The notes under the pieces were generated by a model, which was not told where the DNA came from, ran no database searches, and worked only from the letters and a program-made list of their open reading frames with translations. Of a stretch of 48,289 nt of DNA, positions 1-8,224 are shown one piece after another; the first letter of the stretch is position 1; the number at the start of each line of letters is the position of its first letter. Source of the DNA: an uncultured Eubacteriales bacterium (GTDB taxonomy: Bacteria > Bacillota > Clostridia > Oscillospirales > Oscillospiraceae); the NCBI GenBank assembly GCA_902475435.1, contig CABRZL010000005.1:1-48289 (forward strand). The letters run 5' to 3'. Position numbers and translations under genes: made by a program.

Positions 1-34
1 CCTAATCTTGGAGTGCGAGTTCTTCTATGTTCAT
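1..34 (-). CDS. Unknown protein, N-terminal fragment only (runs off window)
   Basis: Only the first eleven codons are inside the window, starting MNIEELALQD. The start is set by a strong Shine-Dalgarno (AGGAGGT) seven bases upstream of the ATG at 34. Any longer frame upstream would read through the terminator hairpin at 172-208 and is not credible. Too little is visible to name a family. It lies downstream of, and on the same strand as, the beta-helix gene. Confidence 0.6.
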
Positions 35-171
35 AGTTACCTCCTGTAAAAAAATGGATGATATGATAAATTGTTTATTTTCATTATAAAATGAGATGAA
101 GTATCCTGTCAAATATATTATTAACCATGGAAGGCTGGATTTTATTTTATACTTTAATTGAATCCTATAAT

Positions 172-208
172 AGCATGGGCGGGGAACAACGCGTTCCTCG
201 CCCATGCT
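172..208 (-). terminator. Intrinsic terminator after the beta-helix gene
   Basis: Ten-base arms (AGCATGGGCG / CGCCCATGCT) pair perfectly, and an inner GGAAC/GTTCC stem extends them. It lies just past the stop of the minus-strand beta-helix gene and is followed on that strand by an A/T-rich stretch. Confidence 0.7.
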
Positions 209-223
209 TAATTAATATTATGT

Positions 224-2080
224 TTATTCTACTGTCAGTTGTATATCTCCATAATATTTTCCGCTGCGAATTGGTAATTTTGTGCCGTTTACAGTCATAG
301 ACAATGCCTTACCATCTGGTGCACATAAGGTGGCACCGTCAGCAAGAGAAAGGGCAGATAAGAAGCAGTTTCCCGTAACGGTCCAAGTGGTGTCAGCATC
401 CATATTTACGATGACTCCGTTATTTACGACTGGAGATGCTGTATTGGTTACTTGCCCAAGTTCAATGAGGTTTTCCTTGGAGATTTTCTTCACGTGATGT
501 TTGCAGACAGATGCAGAAATGACGCCGGCATAGTTGACATTTTCCAAAGTAACTGCCAAATTGATGGGATATTTTGTGGCTGGTTCAGATACAAACGCCG
601 GAGGGACAAAATCTTCGTCGTCCCCAGGGGGGGCCATTGGGGGAACCTCTCCATCAGCGGGGGGCATATCCATGGGCGGCATAGGATTTGGATTATAGGA
701 ACCGACTGCCACTGCGTTTACTGTGGAATTATAGAGATCGCCTGTAAGCGCCATATCCCGAAATGTTACGCGAAGGTCAGTGCACAGATTCGGGGCAGGC
801 TGGTTGTACATAAAACCGTCGTGATAATTTACTTTCGTTGTATCATGATCCAGGATCTTTTCTGCTACGGAGGTGTCCACCACTACTTCCTTGGGGCCAA
901 GGCCTGGATCGTCAGATTCCATGAGTTGAAGAATCACACCGTTTTTGGGGTTCAATTCTGATTGCTCAACCAGAATCTCCGGATAACAACCTTTTACCAA
1001 AAAGGTGGTTTGTCCAGTATGGAAGGTAGAACCTCTCAGATGAAGAAGTCCGCCCTGGTTTTGATGCCACATAATACCAAAGCGTTTGGAATATACTTCT
1101 GTATCTACAAAATCTGTGCTGGCAATCTCGTTTGCAATTACCTCAGCATAATCAGGTACGTGGAACTGGCAGTCGTAGAACCGATTGTAGCCGGAACCAA
1201 TGCAGTAAGTGCCATAACCGCTTTCACCAAATACCTCTACATTGCAGTTTTTCGCTGTCAAGTGAAGTTCATGTTGCCAATACCCCTTTGGGCTTGTGGG
1301 ACCGTCAGTGGATAGGGCGCCCCAGCGTTCCGCCCGAATGGTGCTGTCGATATAGGTAACGTCGGCGCTGTCCAATACATTGGTGGCCCGGTTGTTTCCC
1401 GTGAGGCCAAGAACCCACGGTACGGAAATCATACCGTGAATCTTTTTCCCAAGCTCCTTCTGTGTTTCATCGTCCACACCGTAGCAGGTAATGTTAGAGT
1501 TTTTTACGGTAACTTTGGCGTTTCCTGCGGCCAAAAGGGCGTTCCGAGTGAGCCCATGAGATTCCAAATGCAAACCGTCAATTGTAACGTTAGAGTTTTT
1601 TCCGGCTACAATAGCGCATCCTTTGCCATTAAAGTCATCGCCACCGGTACCAGACATTGTGACGGTTACATCTTTGATAGTGAATTCGCAATCATCCACA
1701 GCCACTAATCCAAAGCCCTCGCCCTGCGAATTAAATTCTACATTCGTAAGGGCGCTTGAAGTCAAAGTTCCTCCCTGAAGTGCGGCAAGAACGGAGCGAT
1801 CTTCTACAATGCCGTTCTTATTAACATATACTGCCGCTTTCATGGCAGGGGTACTGCCGGGCATGCCGAGACCCTCTCGGAGCGGGTTGTTGAATGGCTC
1901 TGTGAGCGTAATTACAGCATTGTGATAAGTGCCTGGTAAAATGGGCTTTTCTATGCCGTTTTCCGTAAGTGTGGCAAGTTTTTTACCGGTATCCAGAATT
2001 GTGCCTTCTGCAATGGTCAGCGTCTCTGCATGGCAGGATTCACGCAGTGAATATGTTCCCGAGATTATGAGTTCTTTCAT
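224..2080 (-). CDS. Large right-handed parallel beta-helix protein, no signal peptide (paralogue of 18216-19673)
   Basis: 618 residues from the ATG at 2080, which has AAAGGGT upstream; longer starts overlap the upstream gene and cross a hairpin. The body is a series of short G/N/D-rich beta-strand rungs (about residues 85-460) typical of parallel beta-helices, with repeated 'V-x-I/V-x-N/D-S/C' turns. A motif GALSTDG (254-260) recurs in the protein at 18216-19673, and both align over most of their length. A Pro/Met-rich segment (463-494) interrupts the helix. Residues 20-61 and 576-618 resemble each other (LTIAEGT.., LSLADGA.., then a G-T/K-Y-x-x-x-I-x-L-T pattern), so one module caps both ends. 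There is no signal peptide, lipobox or membrane segment, so it is probably cytoplasmic or exported by an unknown route. The gene lies in one transcription unit with the solute-binding lipoprotein. No catalytic function can be assigned. Confidence 0.8.
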   Translation of the reverse strand: MKELIISGTYSLRESCHAETLTIAEGTILDTGKKLATLTENGIEKPILPGTYHNAVITLTEPFNNPLREGLGMPGSTPAMKAAVYVNKNGIVEDRSVLAALQGGTLTSSALTNVEFNSQGEGFGLVAVDDCEFTIKDVTVTMSGTGGDDFNGKGCAIVAGKNSNVTIDGLHLESHGLTRNALLAAGNAKVTVKNSNITCYGVDDETQKELGKKIHGMISVPWVLGLTGNNRATNVLDSADVTYIDSTIRAERWGALSTDGPTSPKGYWQHELHLTAKNCNVEVFGESGYGTYCIGSGYNRFYDCQFHVPDYAEVIANEIASTDFVDTEVYSKRFGIMWHQNQGGLLHLRGSTFHTGQTTFLVKGCYPEILVEQSELNPKNGVILQLMESDDPGLGPKEVVVDTSVAEKILDHDTTKVNYHDGFMYNQPAPNLCTDLRVTFRDMALTGDLYNSTVNAVAVGSYNPNPMPPMDMPPADGEVPPMAPPGDDEDFVPPAFVSEPATKYPINLAVTLENVNYAGVISASVCKHHVKKISKENLIELGQVTNTASPVVNNGVIVNMDADTTWTVTGNCFLSALSLADGATLCAPDGKALSMTVNGTKLPIRSGKYYGDIQLTVE

Positions 2081-2109
2081 TGCTAAAATACCCTTTCTTC
2101 CAAAGAAAT

Positions 2110-2133
2110 GCGCCGGCCCGGGCGGGCCGGCGC
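2110..2133 (-). terminator. GC-rich hairpin between the solute-binding protein and beta-helix genes
   Basis: Arms GCGCCGGCCC / GGGCCGGCGC are perfectly complementary with a four-base loop. On the minus strand it is followed by ATTTCTTT. No other promoter is evident before the beta-helix gene, so this is probably a partial terminator or mRNA-stability element that sets the ratio between the two products. Confidence 0.6.
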
Positions 2134-2147
2134 AAATAAAATTTTGG

Positions 2148-3845
2148 TTATCCTCTTTCGTTATAGCGCTCATAGGCAGCCTGGCGACACTCTAGAATGG
2201 AAGGAACGCCCATCTCATTGAGGGTTTCCACAAAGGCGTCATAATCATCCAGGCTCATATCGCCCATGACAAACTTCGGAATATTTTCATCCACATAGGT
2301 GTCAATATCTGTCCAATATTCGGCTACCGTTGCAGACTCTTCTGTTGTATACGCGGCAAATGTAGGATAAATGCCATCAATATTCCGGTCTGTCCAAATT
2401 TCCAAGCACTCCTGTTGCACCTCGTCGTAGGCATCAAATTTCCGACTCCAATCCAATACGCACGGACCCCAGTCCATGACGTATTTAAACAGGGCCATAT
2501 TGAGACCATCGGGGTCATTGAGGACCTTATCGGTAAAATGAGGCGTACCTTCTTCGTCATAGGTGAAGGTGTCGCCTTCAATACCGTAGTTGGCCAAAAG
2601 GATTACATCGTCGGTATAGAAGTTGTCCAGCCATTGTACGCACAGCTCCACGTCAGAGCATGCAGAAGATACCGTCATACCATTGGAGAAAGAATCTTGC
2701 TTAATGATACCATATGGCTGGTCGCCAGAATTTTTTACCGGGTTAGCTAAACCTACAATATGGTAGCCTTCTTCTGTACCCATTTCTCCGCTGTTATAGA
2801 AGCCTACATCGTCGATATCTACCTTAAAAATGCCGGAGGAGCCGTCGATTTTCATCTGACGCTGTTCTGCATCGGTAATACCGTTTGTGACCAGCGCGGA
2901 AGAAGTAAACAAACCGGCATCGTACCACTTTTTGGCCAGCTCTAAGTACTCTTTGGCCAATTCGGCATCAGTCCAGAAATAGTGAACTTCACCATTATCG
3001 ACATAATAGCCGTTGCCTTCGTCTGCACAATAGAAGCCAGAAGTTGGGGTGATCTCCATCATGGCGTTGTCCAAGCCATACTCGTTCTTAAAAGCAGACA
3101 GAACATCAAACCACTGGTCATAAGTTTCCGGCTTTTCCAGATTTAGCGCGTCCAACCAGTCCTGACGAATTGCATATCCTTGGGTTAAGGTAACATTTTT
3201 ACCATAACTCAGGAATTGACCCAACTGACCGGAATCGGTATAGTTGGCTTTTTTGAATTCAGGGTCGTCATTCATGAGTTTCACATAGTTGGGCATGATA
3301 TCTTCGTACTGAGAGAGATCGATAAAGGCTTCATCTTCAATTGCCTTTGCAATGCCGCCGGCATAATAGTCCAGACAGTTGAAGAACATATCGGTGTAAT
3401 CCTGAGTAGCCATCATCAGCTGGAACTTTTCCTGTACCACATCAGCACCGGTGGCGGTAAAGTCAATGTGAACGTTGGTCATAGATTCCAGTGTAGAATA
3501 GAAGGTAAAATCGTTGGGGGATTCGTAACCTAACTGTACAAAACGGGGACTCCAGGGATAGAACATAGTAAGAGTTGCAGTTTCATCCAGCGGAAAGATA
3601 GAGGCGGTTGCCTCGGTGCTTTCTGCAGTGGAACCTTGCGACTCAGCGGTGGAATCCGTCTCAGCAGGAGCCGGAGCTTCGCCGGTGGTCACAGGAGCCT
3701 CGGATGCAGCTGGCTGCTCAGAAGTGGTAGAAGCTGCAGCACTTCCATCAGAGGTGTCATCAGTTCCGCAGCCAGCCATCATGCCGACAACCATTACACA
3801 AACACACAGGAGACTTAAAAAGCGGAACAAATGTTTCTTTTTCAT
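2148..3845 (-). CDS. Extracellular solute-binding lipoprotein (family 1, oligosaccharide-type), orphan
   Basis: 565 residues from the ATG at 3845; AAAGGAG lies upstream and the lipoprotein signal MKKKHLFRFL...VGMMAGC starts here. The lipobox Cys is followed by a roughly 55-residue Ala/Ser/Thr/Glu/Pro linker, then a long periplasmic-binding-like body (TLTMFYPWSPRF..., with Trp- and Asp-rich segments). It resembles the LplA/YtcQ-type binding proteins that serve carbohydrate ABC importers. No permease or ATPase gene adjoins it, so it either shares a transporter encoded elsewhere or acts as a surface sensor. A divergent AraC regulator lies 190 bp away and the beta-helix gene is downstream. Substrate unknown. 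Confidence 0.85.
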   Translation of the reverse strand: MKKKHLFRFLSLLCVCVMVVGMMAGCGTDDTSDGSAAASTTSEQPAASEAPVTTGEAPAPAETDSTAESQGSTAESTEATASIFPLDETATLTMFYPWSPRFVQLGYESPNDFTFYSTLESMTNVHIDFTATGADVVQEKFQLMMATQDYTDMFFNCLDYYAGGIAKAIEDEAFIDLSQYEDIMPNYVKLMNDDPEFKKANYTDSGQLGQFLSYGKNVTLTQGYAIRQDWLDALNLEKPETYDQWFDVLSAFKNEYGLDNAMMEITPTSGFYCADEGNGYYVDNGEVHYFWTDAELAKEYLELAKKWYDAGLFTSSALVTNGITDAEQRQMKIDGSSGIFKVDIDDVGFYNSGEMGTEEGYHIVGLANPVKNSGDQPYGIIKQDSFSNGMTVSSACSDVELCVQWLDNFYTDDVILLANYGIEGDTFTYDEEGTPHFTDKVLNDPDGLNMALFKYVMDWGPCVLDWSRKFDAYDEVQQECLEIWTDRNIDGIYPTFAAYTTEESATVAEYWTDIDTYVDENIPKFVMGDMSLDDYDAFVETLNEMGVPSILECRQAAYERYNERG

Positions 3846-3883
3846 GTTGTAAACTCCTTTCGATGTAACAAAATTGCTATAGT

Positions 3884-3912
3884 ATAGTAACACTTTTGAA
3901 AAATATGTGCAA
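3884..3912 (-). promoter_or_regulatory. Sigma-A-like promoter of the solute-binding protein gene
   Basis: On the minus strand TTGCAC (-35), a 17-base spacer and TACTAT (-10), about 40 bases upstream of the start codon. The 130 bp beyond it, up to the AraC gene, is A/T-rich and carries repeated GATAT/TTGAT words that could be AraC half-sites. Confidence 0.55.
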
Positions 3913-4038
3913 TATCGACATCAAAGAAGTTTATATCAAAATCAACGATAAAATTGATAGCTTTTGTATAGAAACTGTCACTGGTTCCCAAGGCTCAGCA
4001 TGATATAATAAAACCATTCCACAAAAGGAGGCAAAATC

Positions 4039-4974
4039 ATGTTGCATGAGGAGCTCCCGGCATATTTTCGGAGATTGTTGCCAGAGGATTTTCCAACCGT
4101 AGAAGAAGAAATTTTCTGGGAATGGTTGCCGAGAGATGTATTTGTTGATGGGGATTCTCGCATAGGCATTGGAGACCGCTTCCGATTGGCGCCTCTCTGT
4201 CCGACGGGAGGACTTCCGGTTCATAAAAACGACCATTTTAAGCTGATATATGTTTACTCTGGTGTGCTGACCTTGGAATTTGATACAGTCCGCCATGTTA
4301 ATGAGGAACAGGCAATACTGATCCCGCCGGGAATTCCGTTTAAAATACATCCTTGTCGCCGTCAGGATATGGCCGTCCAACTTTCTTTTCAGCCTGCGCT
4401 TCTGTCGGAGCAAGTAGGGATGGAAGATCTTTCGGCGTTTTTCGCCGGGAATGTTTTGATGTTTGATACGAACCGGTCGCCTATGGTGCGTTGGTACTTG
4501 GATGAGATGTGTTGTGAACATTTTGACCCGGACCGGCATACGTACATGATGATACCGGCGCTGTTCACTTTATTATTGGCAGCGTTGGATCGTTGTGTAG
4601 AAGTATCTCGGCAGGAACGAATTCGTGCGAATACCATTACGGTGGATGAAATTCAGAGATATATTAAGACAAACTATAATGTTGCATCCCTTCAGTCCAC
4701 GGCAAAACGCTTTGGGTTTTCTCCGAATTATCTGTCTCATATGTTGAAATCTGCAACAGGTATGGGATTTCAGGAGCTGAAACAGAGAGCCGCTGTTGCA
4801 CAGAGCGCCCAATTGTTGTTGGAAACTGACCTTACTGTAGCTCAAATTGCTCGGAATGTGGGCATTCGGAATATTACACATTTCTATGGATTGTTTTCGG
4901 CCCGATATGGACAAACGCCGGCACAGTATCGGCAGCAACATCGGAAGGAGCGCGTTTGTAACAGCTATATATAA
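4039..4974 (+). CDS. AraC-family transcriptional regulator with N-terminal cupin-like sensor
   Basis: 311 residues. Residues about 50-130 form an AraC-type cupin sensor region (HKNDHFKLIYVYSG, then ILIPPGIPFKIHP). The C-terminal hundred residues contain two helix-turn-helix units (LQSTAKRFGFSPNYLSHMLK and TVAQIARNVGIRNITHFYGL) ending in the family signature YGQTPAQYR. The start has AAAGGAGG nine bases upstream and a TATAAT at 4004-4009. It is divergent from the orphan binding protein and beta-helix genes, so it probably regulates them in response to a small ligand, plausibly a sugar. This is inferred from position; no operator has been proven. Confidence 0.9.
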   Translation: MLHEELPAYFRRLLPEDFPTVEEEIFWEWLPRDVFVDGDSRIGIGDRFRLAPLCPTGGLPVHKNDHFKLIYVYSGVLTLEFDTVRHVNEEQAILIPPGIPFKIHPCRRQDMAVQLSFQPALLSEQVGMEDLSAFFAGNVLMFDTNRSPMVRWYLDEMCCEHFDPDRHTYMMIPALFTLLLAALDRCVEVSRQERIRANTITVDEIQRYIKTNYNVASLQSTAKRFGFSPNYLSHMLKSATGMGFQELKQRAAVAQSAQLLLETDLTVAQIARNVGIRNITHFYGLFSARYGQTPAQYRQQHRKERVCNSYI

Positions 4975-5066
4975 GGATCAAAAGCATTTTTTAATGATTT
5001 TAGAATTTCGATTTGCTGGAAAAGCGTGCTGGTATTCCCTGCAAAAGGTTGCTGTATGAAAGTGCA

Positions 5067-5110
5067 CCCCTTCTTCAAACGTTTGAAGAAGGGGTATACA
5101 ATATTGTATA
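5067..5110. terminator. Bidirectional terminator between the AraC gene and the ABC transporter operon
   Basis: A 28-base perfect inverted repeat (CCCCTTCTTCAAAC / GTTTGAAGAAGGGG, 5067-5094) is followed at once by a second perfect 16-base palindrome (TATACAATATTGTATA, 5095-5110). It separates two convergent genes. Confidence 0.75.
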
Positions 5111-6094
5111 TTATTGGGTTTCAAATAAGTTCGGATAAAATGCGGCTGCCATATATTCTATTGCATAAGCCATCCGATTGCCAGGCAAAACACTCTCCAA
5201 TGTAATTGTGGCAAAACGCTCGTTTTTTACGCAATCCAATTGGGAGAGCGTAGGATTGCTCTTAATTTCGGCAATTTTTTCTTCCACAGAGGGAGAATCA
5301 TAGTCATGAATTAAAATGACATCGGGGTCACGGGCAAGTATCTCTTCATAGCTGACGGTGACCCATTGTTTCTCTGTCAGGTCGTCAAAGATATTATGGC
5401 CGCCGGCAAGCGCTACCAATAGGGATTCAAAGTTGGTACCTGAACAGGTAAAGACACCGTCGCTACCGCTATCATAGATTAAGACATCCAAAGGCTCCTG
5501 GCCGGACAATGTTTCCTGAACTGCTGCAATACGGGATTTTTGATCGGAGACAAATTGTTCGGCCGTCTCCTCAACGCCGAAAATCTTGCCAATGTCAAGG
5601 ATTTCTTGATATTGATCTTCCAGCGTAGTTGCAGAATTGACATATACGGTCATTCCATATTGCTCCACTTCATCAATGTTGCATCCTTCATCACTGATTT
5701 CCCAATCCAATGCATAAATAAAGTCCGCACCGCTGGAGATAATTGCCTCACGTGTGGCAGAGGCGTGGTTGAGTTCTGGGATAGCATTGACAGCATCTGC
5801 ATATTCCTCCAAGGGTCCCCGACTGTGGTTTACAAGAGATCGACCAATTACATAATCCTGAAGCCCCAGTGCGACAAACAATTCTGTACAATTGGGTCCC
5901 AGTGTTAAAACTTTTTCCGGCATTTTTTCAATTGTCACCTGACGTCCATAGTTGTCAAGGGTCAAGGGATAGATTCCGCTGTCTGAAACCTGTTCAGCAG
6001 ACATAGACGCACCGGAGATATCTTGATTGCTGCAGGCGGTTACAATGGGCAGCAGCATGGCTGCACATAGCGTCAAATAAATCAATTTTTTCAT
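5111..6094 (-). CDS. ABC transporter substrate-binding lipoprotein, iron-siderophore/cobalamin (BtuF/FecB) type
   Basis: 327 residues from the ATG at 6094, with GGAGG upstream. Signal MKKLIYLTLCAAMLLPIVTAC is a lipoprotein leader. The mature part has the PF01497-type pattern: Y-G-R-Q-V-T-I near the front, then KVLTLGPNCTELFVALGL, a long linking helix, and EEILARDPDVILIHDYDS in the second lobe. It is the last gene of a three-gene minus-strand operon (permease, ATPase, binding protein; gaps of 15 and 19 bases). Substrates of this class are ferric siderophores, haem, corrinoids or, rarely, oxyanions; the sequence alone does not decide. Confidence 0.85.
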   Translation of the reverse strand: MKKLIYLTLCAAMLLPIVTACSNQDISGASMSAEQVSDSGIYPLTLDNYGRQVTIEKMPEKVLTLGPNCTELFVALGLQDYVIGRSLVNHSRGPLEEYADAVNAIPELNHASATREAIISSGADFIYALDWEISDEGCNIDEVEQYGMTVYVNSATTLEDQYQEILDIGKIFGVEETAEQFVSDQKSRIAAVQETLSGQEPLDVLIYDSGSDGVFTCSGTNFESLLVALAGGHNIFDDLTEKQWVTVSYEEILARDPDVILIHDYDSPSVEEKIAEIKSNPTLSQLDCVKNERFATITLESVLPGNRMAYAIEYMAAAFYPNLFETQ

Positions 6095-6113
6095 TTTATT
6101 TCCTCCAAATATT

Positions 6114-6890
6114 TTATACACTGATTCCTTCTGGTAGAAATGTAATGGATATTTTACCCGTGATCGGATGTTTTTCAATGGAAGTGTGGACGCCGTACAC
6201 GTCGTAAATATGTTCTGGCGTGAGGACTTCTTCCGGGGTGCCTTGCATCTGAATCGTTCCGTTTTTTAGAACATAAAGTCGATTGCAATATAGGGCTGCC
6301 ATATTTAAATCATGGATGGCAGAGAGCACAGTGACCTTTAGGTGTTTAATAAAGTCAAAAATCTGTATTTGATAACTGATATCAAGATGATTTGTGGGTT
6401 CGTCTAACACGAAAAAGTCACTTTCTTGTGCCATTGCCCGCGCAAATAAAACCCGTTGTTTTTCGCCGCCGGAAAGGTGGAGGTAGTTGCGTTTGGCTAA
6501 ATGTTCGATTCCTAAATTTTCCAAGGCGCGATGGACGATCTGTTTGTCTTCCGGGGTGTCGGCGTCAAACAGCTTTTTGTGAGGGAAACGGCCCATTGCA
6601 ACGATTTCTTCTACTGTGAAGTCGAATGGAATATCGGTTTCCTGTCCTACAACTGCCAGTTTACATGCGGATTTTCGATAAGGCATGGAAAGCAGATCCT
6701 CGCCATCCAGCGTGATTTTACCGCTGTCCGGTGTTAGGCCCCGATAAATATTTTTTAAAACAGTGGATTTCCCGCTTCCATTAGGGCCGATCAGTCCCAC
6801 AAATTCTCCTGTATCTACATGTAAGGACACGTGGCTTACAGCTTCCATATCCCCATAAGAATAGGTCAGATCTTCTACTTGTAGTCTCAT
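6114..6890 (-). CDS. ABC transporter ATPase, iron-siderophore/cobalamin (FecE/BtuD) type
   Basis: 258 residues. Walker A GPNGSGKST, signature LSGGEKQR, Walker B FFVLDEPTNHLD and a switch His in LSAIHDLN are all intact. The FecE/BtuD subfamily is indicated by the short N-terminus, the IPFDFTVEEIVAMGRFPH stretch after the Q-loop, and the cognate FecCD permease directly upstream. The GGAG upstream of the ATG at 6890 lies in the short gap after the permease stop. Confidence 0.92.
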   Translation of the reverse strand: MRLQVEDLTYSYGDMEAVSHVSLHVDTGEFVGLIGPNGSGKSTVLKNIYRGLTPDSGKITLDGEDLLSMPYRKSACKLAVVGQETDIPFDFTVEEIVAMGRFPHKKLFDADTPEDKQIVHRALENLGIEHLAKRNYLHLSGGEKQRVLFARAMAQESDFFVLDEPTNHLDISYQIQIFDFIKHLKVTVLSAIHDLNMAALYCNRLYVLKNGTIQMQGTPEEVLTPEHIYDVYGVHTSIEKHPITGKISITFLPEGISV

Positions 6891-6905
6891 GCTATAAATC
6901 TCCTC

Positions 6906-7970
6906 TCATGCTGTTTCCCGGTTGCTTTTCTTTAGCATCCATATGAAAACAGGACCTCCAATTACTGCGGTCAGAATACCTACGGGGAGTTCTTCCGGCG
7001 CGATCAACATCCGCGCGGCAACGTCGACCCATACTACCAAAATACCGCCGAGCAATGCGGAGATAGGAAGGACTTTTTTGTGATCTCCGCCTACCAGTAA
7101 TCGCGTGAAGTGAGGCACCATCAGTCCCACGAAACCAATAGAGCCGCTTACAGCAATGGTAACGCCGGCCATCAGAGAGGCAATCAACACAAGCAGTTTT
7201 TGCAGCCTGCGGACGTTAACGCCCAGGGAAGCCGCACTTTCGTCCCCTAAAAGGAGCAAATTGAGCCCGCGGTAATTGATCATCAAAACAATCATGCAGA
7301 TGATCAGAATTGTCAGAGGCAATGTCAGATAGGCCCATTTTGCACCTGCGAGACTGCCGGCCATCCAAAACTCTGCGTTATGTAGGCCGAGCGCGTTTGG
7401 AGCACTGAGTTTTATGATGCTGGTAATGCCGTCCATAATCATTGAAATTGCTACACCGGATAGGAGCAGCTGGGTAATATTGATACGGCCCTGTACCCGG
7501 GAAATAGAATACACAAAGATAATTGTGACTGCAGAGCCGATAAAAGCGCTGATGGAAAGCGAGTAAGTTCCCAAAAAAGAGAATACGCCGAACAACATCC
7601 CAAGAGTTGCAAATGCTGCAGCACCATTGGAGACGCCCAGAATAAATGGGTCGGCCAATTTGTTTCGAACCAGTGCCTGCATTGTTACACCACAGACAGC
7701 GAGGGATGCGCCTACAACCATACCCAGGCAAACCCGGGGTAGCCGTAGGCCTAAAACAATATTTTGATCAAGAGACTCCCATGTTTGTGAAATGTTGGAT
7801 CCAATTCCGGGGATTTGGCTCAACAAAATTTTCGCTGTAATTTTTGGAGAAACTGACACCGGCCCCAGTCCTGTTGCAACGATAAGAGAAATGACCGCAG
7901 CTACTGACAAAAGGCTCACAATTAGAAGTAGATTGGGCGCGTTATGATTATGGTGTCGAAGGTGTTTCAT
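6906..7970 (-). CDS. ABC transporter permease, FecCD/BtuC family
   Basis: 354 residues from the ATG at 7970 (MKHLRHHNHN), chosen because AGGGAGTG lies eight bases upstream and the longer frame crosses the leader terminator. About nine to ten hydrophobic segments. Family landmarks include LRLPRVCLGMVVGASLAVCG near residue 90, SVSGSIGFVGLMVPHFTR (coupling region) and LPVGILTAVIGGPVFIWML at the C-terminus. It is the first gene of the operon and is controlled by the hairpin-rich leader at 7998-8118. Confidence 0.92.
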   Translation of the reverse strand: MKHLRHHNHNAPNLLLIVSLLSVAAVISLIVATGLGPVSVSPKITAKILLSQIPGIGSNISQTWESLDQNIVLGLRLPRVCLGMVVGASLAVCGVTMQALVRNKLADPFILGVSNGAAAFATLGMLFGVFSFLGTYSLSISAFIGSAVTIIFVYSISRVQGRINITQLLLSGVAISMIMDGITSIIKLSAPNALGLHNAEFWMAGSLAGAKWAYLTLPLTILIICMIVLMINYRGLNLLLLGDESAASLGVNVRRLQKLLVLIASLMAGVTIAVSGSIGFVGLMVPHFTRLLVGGDHKKVLPISALLGGILVVWVDVAARMLIAPEELPVGILTAVIGGPVFIWMLKKSNRETA

Positions 7971-7997
7971 ATTTTTACACTCCCTATATGATAAAAA

Positions 7998-8118
7998 AGG
8001 CATACGACCTTTCTTCAGAAAGGTCGTATGCCTCATAGCATACGTTTCAGAATAACAATATTTATGCCAGATAAAATTTAAGAAGTTTCAACTTCTGGTA
8101 ATTGCTTCATACAAACCA
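7998..8118 (-). promoter_or_regulatory. Transcribed leader with terminator/antiterminator switch ahead of the ABC transporter
   Basis: On the minus strand a 17-bp perfect stem (7998-8014 with 8017-8033, two-base loop) followed by TTTTTT is a textbook intrinsic terminator, yet it lies upstream of the permease gene. Its left arm (CGTATGC copy at 8025-8031, plus-strand spelling) can pair instead with GCATACG at 8038-8044, giving a competing hairpin. Two more small stems lie near the RNA 5' end (TTCTGGT/ACCAGAA and GAAGT/ACTTC). An unproven 10-codon ORF (8078-8110, no Shine-Dalgarno) is also present. No known aptamer core, including the cobalamin type, was recognised. Confidence 0.65.
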
Positions 8119-8124
8119 GAAAAT

Positions 8125-8153
8125 ATGTTACCTCAGTTGCATTCATTTGTCAA
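8125..8153 (-). promoter_or_regulatory. Promoter of the ABC transporter leader
   Basis: TTGACA, 17-base spacer, TAACAT on the minus strand. Transcription would start near 8118, giving a leader of about 150 bases before the permease start codon. Confidence 0.65.
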
Positions 8154-8224
8154 TGGGCTGCGTTAAAAAAGCTCGGTTTTCAACTCAGTATTGATCGGTT
8201 TCACGGCGCCTGTTACATGATATT

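Noticed and set aside
2081..2173. 31-residue N-terminal extension of the larger beta-helix protein
   Set aside because: It overlaps the end of the upstream gene, crosses the GC hairpin, and has no ribosome site, whereas the ATG at 2080 has one.
8041..8224. Cobalamin riboswitch upstream of the ABC operon
   Set aside because: The conserved core (GCCACTG-type box and neighbours) could not be found by eye; only the generic attenuator is supported.
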